NCBI RefSeq assembly: GCF_023715485.1 | Contig: NZ_JAMBOF010000016.1 | Location: 1 to 64,000 of the forward strand | Source: Mesobacillus subterraneus | Lineage (GTDB): Bacteria > Bacillota > Bacilli > Bacillales > Cytobacillaceae | Direction: 5' to 3' | Length of the DNA stretch: 64,000 nt | Shown here: in pieces, positions 56,479-64,000 of the stretch | Numbering within the stretch: the first letter of the stretch is position 1 | How the letters are laid out: the number at the start of each line of letters is the position of its first letter | Made by a program: the position numbers and the translations under genes | The notes under the pieces: generated by a model | Databases searched by the model: none | What the model was told of the DNA's origin: nothing | Seen by the model: only the letters and a program-made list of their open reading frames with translations

Positions 56479-56660
56479 CCTCTTGAATGATTATTTTTCT
56501 GAAAAATTAGATATTTTTATACACAGATGCATTTATTCATTCGTTAAGTTCCGGTGTTTCCTCCTGTAGTTCAAAATGGATATGGTTGATCGTTTTAATC
56601 ATTTTACAACGGGGAATGATAGATTTCTATCTAAATATTTTTACATTTTAGTAACTTCAC

Positions 56661-57083
56661 TCAATCTCCTAAACCCTCATAATGCATTCCTTCATCGTCT
56701 AGCTGGTAATCAGGAACACCGATGCCTACCTGTTTAATTTCATTCTTATTTACGGAATAGGTGTAAACCCATGCCTTCTCATTATCAAACCTTACTTCTA
56801 GATGATAAGGATTGTAGTTGCGGCTAGTTCGTCTGCTGATTTCCCAATCTTCACCCGGGTACTTCTTTTCGAGATGTTCATTTAATTGCTCGATTTTGAT
56901 CCCAACGTGATAGTCAATCCAAAATGGGCGAATCGCAAAGAAAGCACTCTCCACCAGGGCCACGCACAGTACAACAGTCAGGCTGATTTTACGGATATTT
57001 CTCGGTAAAAGAAAAGCGAGGACAAGAAGCACGGCCACAATACCGATAGCGAACAGAATTTCAATAATAGTTATTGGATGCAT
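56661..57083 (-). CDS. Small membrane protein, about 140 aa
   Basis: Two N-terminal hydrophobic segments (IIEILFAIGIVAVLLVLAFLL and ISLTVVLCVALVESAFFA) followed by a soluble region of about 85 residues with WEISRRTSRNYNPYHLEVRF and YTYSVNKNEIKQVGI. ATG 57083 is chosen because TTGGGG lies before it. Resembles uncharacterised Bacillus proteins; no family assigned. Monocistronic, facing away from the gene at 57200. Confidence 0.7.
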   Translation of the reverse strand: MHPITIIEILFAIGIVAVLLVLAFLLPRNIRKISLTVVLCVALVESAFFAIRPFWIDYHVGIKIEQLNEHLEKKYPGEDWEISRRTSRNYNPYHLEVRFDNEKAWVYTYSVNKNEIKQVGIGVPDYQLDDEGMHYEGLGD

Positions 57084-57199
57084 GAGACCGACCCCAATCA
57101 TAAGATTGATTTAATTTTACCATATATTTACTATCAATTTATTAAAGATGAATATTATCAAAATAACTTTCTTATATTTAATGAAGGGGAGGGATTGAT

Positions 57200-57544
57200 A
57201 TGTCAATTGCTTCATTCGTGTTGAAAGGAATATTAGCTTTTATTTTTCTGGGTGCAGGGGCCGGGAAGGTTTTAGGTTCAAGAATGCATAAAGAAAATTT
57301 CATCCAATGGAGGCTTCCGCAGTGGTTTCGTTTGGTCACCGGGATTGTGGAGCTGGTCGGTGCAGGGTTATTGATCATTGGTTTTTGGCATAATGATTAT
57401 GCTGCTGCAGGGGCAATATTGCTTGGGTTTACCGCTATCGGCGGGGTCCTTACCCATCTCCGTGTAAAAGATCGTTTTCAAGAAACGATGCCGATTGCTG
57501 TAATTGGCATCTGTTCATTTGCATTGTTTTTTTTGCTTATATAA
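57200..57544 (+). CDS. DoxX-like family membrane protein
   Basis: 114 aa with four membrane helices. The pattern FIFLGAGAGKVLGSRMHKENF, IVELVGAGLLIIGFW and HLRVKDRFQETMPI is that of the DoxX-like family (YphA/DoxX_2 group). GGGGAGGG precedes the ATG. It is distinct from the DoxX at 5347, with no mhq-type operator upstream. Function unknown. Confidence 0.85.
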   Translation: MSIASFVLKGILAFIFLGAGAGKVLGSRMHKENFIQWRLPQWFRLVTGIVELVGAGLLIIGFWHNDYAAAGAILLGFTAIGGVLTHLRVKDRFQETMPIAVIGICSFALFFLLI

Positions 57545-57547
57545 GGA

Positions 57548-57578
57548 AAAGACGGAACTTGCCCAGTTCCGTCTTTTT
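57548..57578. terminator. Bidirectional terminator
   Basis: AAAGACGGAACT (57548-57559) pairs with AGTTCCGTCTTT (57565-57576) with T or A runs on both sides, between the convergent DoxX-like and recQ genes. Confidence 0.88.
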
Positions 57579-57581
57579 ACG

Positions 57582-59711
57582 TTAATTCACTTTTTGCTTA
57601 GACATATATAAGAATGCTTTTATCATAAAATAACTGACTTCATCAGGAAGGAGTTCTTTAATCGGCTTGAGCCTGTCGCGGCCCGCTTCTGCAACGGCTT
57701 TCTCCAGATCATCGATATACTGCGCTGGGATCAGCACTGAATAGTCGACTTCCATTCCCTGCTGGATGCACTGGATCAGATGGTTCTCGACCGTGCTCTC
57801 AGCCAGCTCCCGTTGAGTGGCAATCTCGGCAACCGTCAGCTTGTCCTGATGGAGCTTATATGTTCCAAGGTGAGAATCGCCGACGGCTTTCCTCGCCGGT
57901 TTTGGCGGAGCTGCAACAACATTCATGTCTGGCTGCCGTTCTGGATGCTCCTCGCAAAATTCGATGATTTTTTGAATGAAAGGGGCTCCGTACTTAGACA
58001 GTTTATGCTCGCCTACTCCACTGACATTAAGGAACTCCTTATCTGTCAGAGGCAGCTTTAAGCACATATCCTTCAACGCCGAATCTGAGAAAATCACAAA
58101 CGGCGGCACTTTCTCCGCCTCCGCGATCTCTTTCCTCAAGGCACGAAGCTCTTCAAATAACGGATCATCATTGGAAACCTGTTTAATTTGAACGGCTTCC
58201 TTCCTGAAAACCTGAGTTTTGCCAAGAAGGACATCTTTGCCTTTCGGCGGCACATAAATGGTTGGATACGTGCCATGCTCAACGCCTATCAGCTCCTGGG
58301 AGATCAAAAATTCGATCAGGTCGTTCACCTGCTTGGCGTTACGATCTTTCATCAATCCGTATGTCGGCAGTCTGTTCAGACCAAACTCAATGACTTTTTT
58401 ATTTTTCGAACCGGTCAGTACATTAGCGGTCATCGCCTTGCCGTATTTCTGGCCCATCCGGATGATGCACGACAGCACCATCTGCGCGTCCTTCGTGACA
58501 TCCTGGGTTTCACGGGAATCTATACAGTTTCCGCAGCGGCCGCATGGCTCCGTTTCGGTTTCGCCAAAGTAATGAAGAATGTACGATTGCAGGCATTCCT
58601 CGGTATGACAGTAGCCGACCATTTGCTGAAGTTTTTCAAGCTCAGGACCAATCCGCTCGCGGTCCGCTGACTGGTCGATGAGGAAACGCTGGACCTGGAC
58701 ATCCTGTGATGAATACAGCACGATACATTCGCTGTCCAAACCATCACGCCCGGCACGGCCGGCCTCCTGATAGTAGCTCTCCATATTCTTCGGCAGCTGG
58801 AAGTGAATTACGTACCTTATATTACTTTTATCAATACCCATACCGAATGCAGAAGTCGCGACCATTACCGTTGCTTCATCCTGTAAAAAACGATCCTGCT
58901 CGCTGTTCCGGTCAACATCATTCATGCCTGCGTGATAGCGGGCGGCATTGACGCCTTCCCTCTGCAGCCATTCATAAAGCTGGTCGACGTTCTTTCTCGT
59001 CGCCGTATAGATGATGCCAGCTTCTTTTTCATTCTTTTTAACAAATTCCTTCATGAATGTCTGGCGATCCTGGCCCTTGATCACCGAGAAACTCAAATTC
59101 TCCCGTTCAAATCCGGTGATGACCGTGTTCTCAGGGTTTATTTTTAGTGAGGCGCAAATATCCTCCCTGACCTTCGGCGTTGCTGTTGCCGTCAGGGCGA
59201 GCACGATTGGCTGCCTTGGCAATCGGTCAGCCAGTCCGGATATCTGCAGATAGCTCGGGCGGAAATCATGGCCCCACTGCGAGATACAGTGCGCTTCGTC
59301 AACAGCGATCAGCGGAATATCCATGTCCTGCAGGTCGTCCATGAACTCCCAAGATCCAAGACGCTCGGGCGCGATGTACAACAGCTTGTACTTTCCATTC
59401 CTCGCATCGTCCATCCGGGCCGCTGCTTCCCCGGCTGTCAGCGTACTGTTGATGTACGTTGCCGGGATGCCATGCTGGATGAGCGTATCGACCTGGTCCT
59501 TCATCAAAGAAATCAACGGGGAAATGACGATGGTAGTCCCCGGCAATACAAGCGCCGGGATTTGATAGACAATCGACTTTCCGCCGCCAGTCGGCATCAC
59601 ACAGACGGTGTTCTTACCTTCAAGCACAGAACTGATCGCCTGTTCCTGGCCATGGCGAAAAGAAGAATAACCAAAATGATTTTGCAATAATTCACGGGCT
59701 TTTTGAAGCAA
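57582..59711 (-). CDS. recQ: ATP-dependent DNA helicase RecQ
   Basis: 709 aa, full-length RecQ. Motif I MPTGGGKSIVYQ, motif II VDEAHCISQWGHDFRP, later GMGIDKSNIRYVIHFQLP and QEAGRAGRDG. Then the RQC zinc-binding cysteines (CHTEECLQSYI, CGRCGNC), an HRDC domain (EELRALRKEIAEAEKVPPFV) and a C-terminal helix-turn-helix extension (GTYKLHQDKLTVAEIA). It unwinds DNA 3' to 5' in recombination and fork repair. Longer than the second B. subtilis copy (RecS), so it matches the RecQ type. Confidence 0.95.
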   Translation of the reverse strand: MLQKARELLQNHFGYSSFRHGQEQAISSVLEGKNTVCVMPTGGGKSIVYQIPALVLPGTTIVISPLISLMKDQVDTLIQHGIPATYINSTLTAGEAAARMDDARNGKYKLLYIAPERLGSWEFMDDLQDMDIPLIAVDEAHCISQWGHDFRPSYLQISGLADRLPRQPIVLALTATATPKVREDICASLKINPENTVITGFERENLSFSVIKGQDRQTFMKEFVKKNEKEAGIIYTATRKNVDQLYEWLQREGVNAARYHAGMNDVDRNSEQDRFLQDEATVMVATSAFGMGIDKSNIRYVIHFQLPKNMESYYQEAGRAGRDGLDSECIVLYSSQDVQVQRFLIDQSADRERIGPELEKLQQMVGYCHTEECLQSYILHYFGETETEPCGRCGNCIDSRETQDVTKDAQMVLSCIIRMGQKYGKAMTANVLTGSKNKKVIEFGLNRLPTYGLMKDRNAKQVNDLIEFLISQELIGVEHGTYPTIYVPPKGKDVLLGKTQVFRKEAVQIKQVSNDDPLFEELRALRKEIAEAEKVPPFVIFSDSALKDMCLKLPLTDKEFLNVSGVGEHKLSKYGAPFIQKIIEFCEEHPERQPDMNVVAAPPKPARKAVGDSHLGTYKLHQDKLTVAEIATQRELAESTVENHLIQCIQQGMEVDYSVLIPAQYIDDLEKAVAEAGRDRLKPIKELLPDEVSYFMIKAFLYMSKQKVN

Positions 59712-59892
59712 AATAGGTGGCTCCTTTCAGTGAGAAATTTTGAGGGGATTATAGAGGGCTTACTATTCCAGTATAAACGAAAATCCAAGCGGTTGGCGAG
59801 CCTTTAAGAAACGAGGCCGTTAATCGTTTTAAAAATCGATCCAAACGGGTACAAATTCATTTTTTCCATTATAGTGTTCAAATTAGCCAAAT

Positions 59893-59919
59893 AAAAAAAG
59901 TCTTTCACTATTGAAAGAC
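59893..59919 (-). terminator. Terminator of gene at 59945
   Basis: GTCTTTCA (59900-59907) pairs with TGAAAGAC (59912-59919). On the - strand T7 follows. Confidence 0.82.
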
Positions 59920-59944
59920 CACTAAATGAGTTCGTCTTGATTTT

Positions 59945-60727
59945 TTAACAATGTGGCAGTCTTTTGCCAAAACGGACGACACGACCATTTTCCAACTCAA
60001 ACCACAAGGATTCTTTAATTCCATATCGAACCATACCATTCCCAGAAAAGCCTTCCGATACCTGTTCGTCTTCATAACCTGGAAAAGGAACCAAATCGCC
60101 ATAAGCTTCACGGAGTTCTTCTATTGTAGAGCCAATCAAAATGCCTTTTTCCGCCGTAATATGTTCACTAAGGACAGTAATGTCGCTCATATGATATTGT
60201 TGATCGCTGACATCATAAATGAATAATATTTCTGCATCCTTATAGACGGCAGTAATTTCTTCATTTGATGTACACTCATTAAAGCTTTTTTTGCTGCTTA
60301 AAGGCTTACCTAGAATGGCTTCCGCTTGCTTGAAGGTCGTCAAATAGCTTAAATAATTCATTTTATCTTGAATGAAGAACTTTTCTTGGACAACTCGTTC
60401 GTTAATATTGCGGCCCAATTTCACCAATTTCTCTTCTGATTGATACTCGTAAGGGATTCCTAAAGCATTGGTGATGTATTCTGCTGATATGAATAACTTG
60501 CCATTTTTTATAATTGCCTCGGTTCCGGGTCTCGGGACCCCATCAATCCAATACGTTAAACTCTTTGTAATGCCCTTTTCTTCAACTACTCCTGATTTTT
60601 GGATTACACCTGCCTTCGCTGTATCAACGACTTTTTCTTCCCCGGAAGAACCTCTCGATGCATAGCCCAAGTATCCCGAAAAAAGCATACTTAGAAGGAA
60701 AATAACAACCAAAAGACTCTTTTTCAT
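59945..60727 (-). CDS. Exported protein with copper-amine-oxidase-N-like segment
   Basis: 260 aa. One N-terminal hydrophobic segment (SLLVVIFLLSMLFSGYLGYA) acting as anchor or signal. It is followed by YWIDGVPRPGTEAIIKNGKLFISAEYITNALGI, which recalls the CuAO-N/stalk domain of Firmicute wall proteins, and a C-terminal domain of unknown type ending GRVVRFGKRLPHC. The ATG at 60727 has AGGGTGG before it; the longer GTG frame from 60760 does not. Function unknown. It may be co-transcribed with the gene at 60804. Confidence 0.7.
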   Translation of the reverse strand: MKKSLLVVIFLLSMLFSGYLGYASRGSSGEEKVVDTAKAGVIQKSGVVEEKGITKSLTYWIDGVPRPGTEAIIKNGKLFISAEYITNALGIPYEYQSEEKLVKLGRNINERVVQEKFFIQDKMNYLSYLTTFKQAEAILGKPLSSKKSFNECTSNEEITAVYKDAEILFIYDVSDQQYHMSDITVLSEHITAEKGILIGSTIEELREAYGDLVPFPGYEDEQVSEGFSGNGMVRYGIKESLWFELENGRVVRFGKRLPHC

Positions 60728-60803
60728 GCCTGCTGGCCACCCTAAATTATTATTTTTCACTGCTTTGTTGTACTAGATTAGTTCTTTTAAAAGTGCTGCT
60801 CGC

Positions 60804-61145
60804 TTACTTCTTTGGAAATTTTGATTCTATCAAAAGTACAAGGGGATATGCAGCAATCAAAAGCAATGTCAGGTAAACAGACTGTTCAAATGTATTTTTA
60901 AAGCTTTCTTGACTCCATCCATCTTCACCAATAATCCAGTACGCCACCTGGTTGGAAATCGAAATTCCATCATTGGCTTCAGGAATCAAACTATGAGTGT
61001 AGTTTTGCGCTAGACTCACACCCGAAATCATTGCTAGCGCAGCAGCCAGCGCAACTCCCTTCGAGAAAGGATTTTGAATACCACCTCTTTTAATTAACAC
61101 AATTGAAACAAGTACAAAAACAAAAGCTGAAACCACAAATAGCAT
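60804..61145 (-). CDS. Small membrane protein, 113 aa
   Basis: Three hydrophobic segments (residues 1-18, 29-46 and 90-106) around an extracytoplasmic loop. AAAGGAGGTGA before the ATG is a perfect ribosome site, so it is expressed well. No family recognised. It lies 76 bp before the exported protein gene on the same strand. Confidence 0.7.
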   Translation of the reverse strand: MLFVVSAFVFVLVSIVLIKRGGIQNPFSKGVALAAALAMISGVSLAQNYTHSLIPEANDGISISNQVAYWIIGEDGWSQESFKNTFEQSVYLTLLLIAAYPLVLLIESKFPKK

Positions 61146-61246
61146 GTGGTCACCTCCTTTTTAAAAAAGAATCAATTCTACTAAATTATATTTATAAAAA
61201 TTATAAAAATATACAAATTTATACAATAATTGGATAAATCAAGTGT

Positions 61247-61276
61247 AAAAAAAGCCATACCTCCTCGAAGCATGGC
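61247..61276 (-). terminator. Terminator of histidine kinase gene
   Basis: GCCAT (61254-61258) pairs with ATGGC (61272-61276), extended weakly inside. On the - strand T7 follows. Confidence 0.65.
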
Positions 61277-61293
61277 ACTAACTTATTTTGCAA

Positions 61294-62382
61294 TCATCCA
61301 ACTAGATGCTTTGGTTGTGATGGATTAATATCGATTTTCAGATTTTTGGGCATGAAAATCTTTATGGTTGTTCCTTCCCCAAGCTTGCTCTCGATCTCAA
61401 TGCTGCCCTGGTGAAGGTCTATAATCCGTTTGCATGTAATTAACCCTAATCCTGTTCCTTTTTCCTTTGTTGAATAAAAAGGTTCGAACAACTTCTTCGA
61501 TCTTGAGTCAGATATTCCGCAGCCCTTGTCGGTGATCGTCACCATGATAGCATCTGGGACCACTTCCTCCAGTACCACCTCGATAAAATGGCCGCTGTCC
61601 TCCGTAGCTTCAATCGCGTTCTGCAGCAGATTGATCAGCACTTGTTTCATCAGGTTCCGGTCACAATTCAAGATGATGTGCATATCAGAATCGAATTCTA
61701 TTTTAATGCTTTTTAAATTGGCCTGTGGTTCCATGAAATGGATACAGTCTTTTAATAGGTTATGAAAGTTGATATATTGGAAATTGACGTTTTCATTTGG
61801 TTTGGCTATGAACATGAACTCGTTGACGATTTCATTGATCCGGTCCATTTCATCCAGCATGATGTCAAGATACGGCACCAATGCTTGATCCGTAACGCTC
61901 TCTTTGACGATTTTGGCAAAACCTTTCAACGAGGTGAGCGGATTCCTGATTTCATGCGCGATGCCTGCCGCCAACTCTCCAACTACAGAAAGTTTCTCCA
62001 TTTGCTGGACCTGTTTCTCTCTTGTTTTTTCCTTGGTAATGTCTATGGTAGAACCAATAACCTCCACCGTCACTCCGTTTTGGCGAACGGGATTCAGGAT
62101 GGCCAGATAGTGGATTCCACCAAAACTCCCTTCATAGTTAACATGCTCCCCATTCCACGCCTTTTCATAAAAAGCCTCCTTGCGCATCGCCTGGTCGGCC
62201 GGAAGAAACTCGAACAATGATTTCCCCACAACACACTTAGGGCATAGACCTACTTTTTCTATCAGTTTGCCTTCAATAAACGTATGGATGAATTGGTTGT
62301 CTTTTTTGATGAACTTAAAAATAAAGCCCGTTTCTCTTGGTATGAACTGTTCATAATCCACCCTATTCTTCTGGTCAGTCAC
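61294..62382 (-). CDS. PAS-domain sensor histidine kinase (sporulation-kinase-like)
   Basis: 362 aa, soluble. An N-terminal PAS domain (about residues 10-115), then HisKA with the phospho-acceptor His in GELAAGIAHEIRNPLTSLKGF and HATPase with N-box LINLLQNAIEA, G1 ITDKGCGIS and G2 GTGLGLITC. This layout without membrane spans is typical of the Kin family that feeds the Spo0 phosphorelay, but no response regulator is next to it, so the partner is not known. GTG start behind AAGGGTG. Confidence 0.88.
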   Translation of the reverse strand: MTDQKNRVDYEQFIPRETGFIFKFIKKDNQFIHTFIEGKLIEKVGLCPKCVVGKSLFEFLPADQAMRKEAFYEKAWNGEHVNYEGSFGGIHYLAILNPVRQNGVTVEVIGSTIDITKEKTREKQVQQMEKLSVVGELAAGIAHEIRNPLTSLKGFAKIVKESVTDQALVPYLDIMLDEMDRINEIVNEFMFIAKPNENVNFQYINFHNLLKDCIHFMEPQANLKSIKIEFDSDMHIILNCDRNLMKQVLINLLQNAIEATEDSGHFIEVVLEEVVPDAIMVTITDKGCGISDSRSKKLFEPFYSTKEKGTGLGLITCKRIIDLHQGSIEIESKLGEGTTIKIFMPKNLKIDINPSQPKHLVG

Positions 62383-62475
62383 ACGGCAACACCCTTAGAA
62401 AAAGATTCGTTCTCTAATAATTCTTTATCCATAGGGTAAATCCTTTAGAAAAACAGGAAATTAGTAGTGAATTCC

Positions 62476-63456
62476 TTAATATTTGTCGATTGTTGCGCCA
62501 AGTACTGACGCTCTGATAAAATCCAGATCCTTGAAACGCTTCAATTCTTCCGGGCTGCCGGTCACTACCGCTCCACTGATGTGCAGTTCACCATTTTTTG
62601 AATTAGCCTTGATTGCTTTCAATGCTTTTTTTGCAGAAGAGCTTGATTTGCTTACCGTTTCCAATGCGGCTATATATCCTTGCCCATTTTCGGCCGAATA
62701 AGGATAGGCTTCTGTCACTTCCAAACCAAAAGCATTGCCGCCTCCTTTTATTTTTAAGCTGTCAGCGTCCAATTCGTCAGTCATCCTTGCTCTTTGGGCT
62801 TCCGTCGTCGTATCCACCCATAACCAGTTGACATTTTCATGACCGAGCGTTTTGCTAAGCTGATCCAATGTCATTGGCTCCTTGAAGGACACGGCGACCT
62901 CAACCAGCAGATCTTGATCCAAATCTACAGCAATATCCAATTCCTTTGGTAAAAATTCATACGACAGGCCAGGATAATAGAAATCGATCTTCCGTTCATT
63001 ATTGAAGTCATTATAGCGGATCGTCCTCTTTGCTTCTTCATTCATTCCATTCACATGCACCATGCCGCTTCCCTGGCTGATCGTTTTTACCCTTCCGAAA
63101 ACCGGGATCTTCTTTGTTTTTTTGTCCCAGACAATCTGCCGATCGCCTACTGTTTTATAATAGGTTGTTTCACTCAATACACTGAACACATTATGGATAT
63201 AATACGTTCCTCTTTCTGAAACATTCGCTCCCTGCAGCATATTCCGAAATGGATCATTGCTTTCCTGCAGCCGTTTATTCAGCAGATATTCACTGCCTAA
63301 AAACACAACAGCCAACAGTACTGCCGACGTCAGGAACCCTATGAATGCATACTTGATCGTCTGCTTTCGGCTCGATTTTTTAATCACCCTTTGCACAGAA
63401 GGACTGCTCATAAAATCAATATCTTGTGGAATCTTGTCTTCGTTATTCTCTGTCAT
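62476..63456 (-). CDS. Anti-sigma factor with sigma-regulator N and C domains
   Basis: 326 aa. A cytoplasmic N-terminal part (about 30 residues), one membrane helix (YAFIGFLTSAVLLAVVFLG) and a long extracytoplasmic region with the blocks YYIHNVFSVLSETTYYKTVG and LDIAVDLDQDLLVEVAVSF, then HISGAVVTGSPEEL. This matches the sigma-factor-regulator N/C domain proteins paired with ECF sigma factors. Its start overlaps the sigma gene by 14 bp. It should hold the sigma factor at the membrane until an envelope signal frees it. Confidence 0.85.
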   Translation of the reverse strand: MTENNEDKIPQDIDFMSSPSVQRVIKKSSRKQTIKYAFIGFLTSAVLLAVVFLGSEYLLNKRLQESNDPFRNMLQGANVSERGTYYIHNVFSVLSETTYYKTVGDRQIVWDKKTKKIPVFGRVKTISQGSGMVHVNGMNEEAKRTIRYNDFNNERKIDFYYPGLSYEFLPKELDIAVDLDQDLLVEVAVSFKEPMTLDQLSKTLGHENVNWLWVDTTTEAQRARMTDELDADSLKIKGGGNAFGLEVTEAYPYSAENGQGYIAALETVSKSSSSAKKALKAIKANSKNGELHISGAVVTGSPEELKRFKDLDFIRASVLGATIDKY

Positions 63457-63943
63457 AGGCTGCCTCCTTCAACACCTTCGCTAATTGTTTCCTGGCCCTG
63501 AATAAATTAGTTTTTACTGTGTTCATGCTTAAACTTAATAATTGCGAGATTTCCTCGTAGGAGAGACCGCTGTGGTATTTCAATAATAATAATTCCTGAT
63601 ATTGCGGTTTTAGACGGCCAAGCGCCTCCCCAAGCTCACTTGAATTTTCTTTTGACAAAATCACTTTTTCCGGCTGTTCTTCACTATTCGATGTAAGCCG
63701 GTCATCCTCCAAATTCAACTCTACCCGCCTTAGCTTCCGGCATTGGTCAAAATGGTAATTCAGTGCGACCCGGATCAGCCAGCTGCGCGTTCTCGAAGGC
63801 TGGATCGAATCACTATAAAGCAAATATTTATAGGCCGTTTCCTGAACAATATCCTCCGCATCGGTATGTGGAACCCCCTGCTTCAACAAATACCGATAGA
63901 CGATGTTCAATTCACTATTAAGATCTCGATTTGCATCTCCCAT
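63443..63943 (-). CDS. ECF-type RNA polymerase sigma factor
   Basis: 166 aa: sigma region 2 (NIVYRYLLKQGVPHTDAEDIVQETAYKYLL with the DAEDIVQ core motif) and region 4 (LKPQYQELLLLKYHSGLSYEEISQLLSLSMNTVKTNLFRARKQL helix-turn-helix). GGGAGG precedes the ATG. It is co-transcribed with its anti-sigma gene. The upstream bases carry an ECF-like promoter, so autoregulation is likely. The exact ECF group is not resolved. Confidence 0.92.
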   Translation of the reverse strand: MGDANRDLNSELNIVYRYLLKQGVPHTDAEDIVQETAYKYLLYSDSIQPSRTRSWLIRVALNYHFDQCRKLRRVELNLEDDRLTSNSEEQPEKVILSKENSSELGEALGRLKPQYQELLLLKYHSGLSYEEISQLLSLSMNTVKTNLFRARKQLAKVLKEAAYDRE

Positions 63944-63963
63944 ATCAACCTCCCGATAACATA

Positions 63964-63985
63964 ACGTTTATCCTATTGAAAAGTT
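63964..63985 (-). promoter_or_regulatory. Possible ECF autoregulatory promoter
   Basis: On the - strand AAC (63983-63985, within TTAACTTTT) is followed by exactly 16 bp and CGT (63964-63966). This fits the AAC-N16-CGT core of ECF promoters and lies 20 bp before the sigma gene start. Confidence 0.4.
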
Positions 63986-64000
63986 AACACGTTCCTCAAT

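Overview
The window looks like a chromosomal segment of a spore-forming, aerobic, low-GC Gram-positive bacterium of the Bacillaceae. Supporting signs are strong Shine-Dalgarno sites (AGGAGG type), sigma-A promoters, T-rich hairpin terminators, lipobox lipoproteins, recognisable Bacillus gene neighbourhoods (mhq, glcU-gdh, fhuCDBG, ytr-like) and promoter-like sequences of the sporulation sigma G and sigma K types. No rRNA, tRNA, prophage or CRISPR array was seen.

Layout. 0-0.8 kb: a 52-bp tandem repeat array and a probable type I toxin/antisense-RNA module. 0.8-8.3 kb: SelO, a membrane protein, then a quinone-detoxification cluster (WrbA-like, MhqD, MhqO, DoxX/MhqP, MhqR, a second ring-cleaving dioxygenase) with four MhqR-type palindromes, then a second 52-bp array and a GNAT protein. 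8.6-10.6 kb: an orphan PstS with PhoP boxes and a tiny forespore-type gene. 10.7-15.7 kb: a Fur-controlled hydroxamate siderophore importer (YfiY/YfiZ/YfhA/YusV type) with a ferric reductase. 15.8-19.1 kb: a pair of beta-rich small proteins behind a sigma K-like promoter, DUF1456, and glcU-gdh. 19.4-25 kb: fhuCDBG, a divergent Fur-linked flavoprotein reductase, and a peroxiredoxin-like gene with an in-frame TGA that fits selenocysteine. 25-30.6 kb: a REP-like element, a second copy of the tiny forespore-type gene, TspO, a lipoprotein, an ABC-F ATPase with a probable attenuator, ASCH and DUF2935 proteins. 30.8-35.6 kb: a ba3-type cytochrome oxidase operon with SCO, a Met/His-rich membrane protein and heme O synthase. 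35.7-37.4 kb: an IS3-family element with target duplication. 37.5-44.7 kb: SstT, the longest 52-bp array (12 units), KatG and a neutral protease. 44.9-49.4 kb: a second pair of beta-rich proteins behind a sigma K-like promoter, a Dus, an Fpg-like glycosylase and a NIF3 protein. 50-53.2 kb: a GntR/ABC operon. 53.4-64 kb: RlmD, lipoproteins, a prolyl-hydroxylase-like enzyme, RecQ, a sensor kinase and an ECF sigma/anti-sigma pair.

How it works together. Two Fur-controlled hydroxamate siderophore importers plus two reductases form an iron acquisition block. The mhq genes form one MhqR regulon for quinones and catechols. KatG, WrbA and the candidate selenoprotein add redox defence. The ba3 operon carries its own copper and heme assembly factors.

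Most notable observations: (1) the peroxiredoxin-like gene whose internal TGA replaces the first cysteine of a CxxC motif and is followed by a SECIS-like hairpin; (2) three sequence-unrelated intergenic arrays with exactly the same 52-bp period, and a fourth degenerate one; (3) two paralogous 34-36 residue genes with the same sigma G-like promoter and matching terminators; (4) the toxin/antisense RNA pair; (5) the ABC-F leader.
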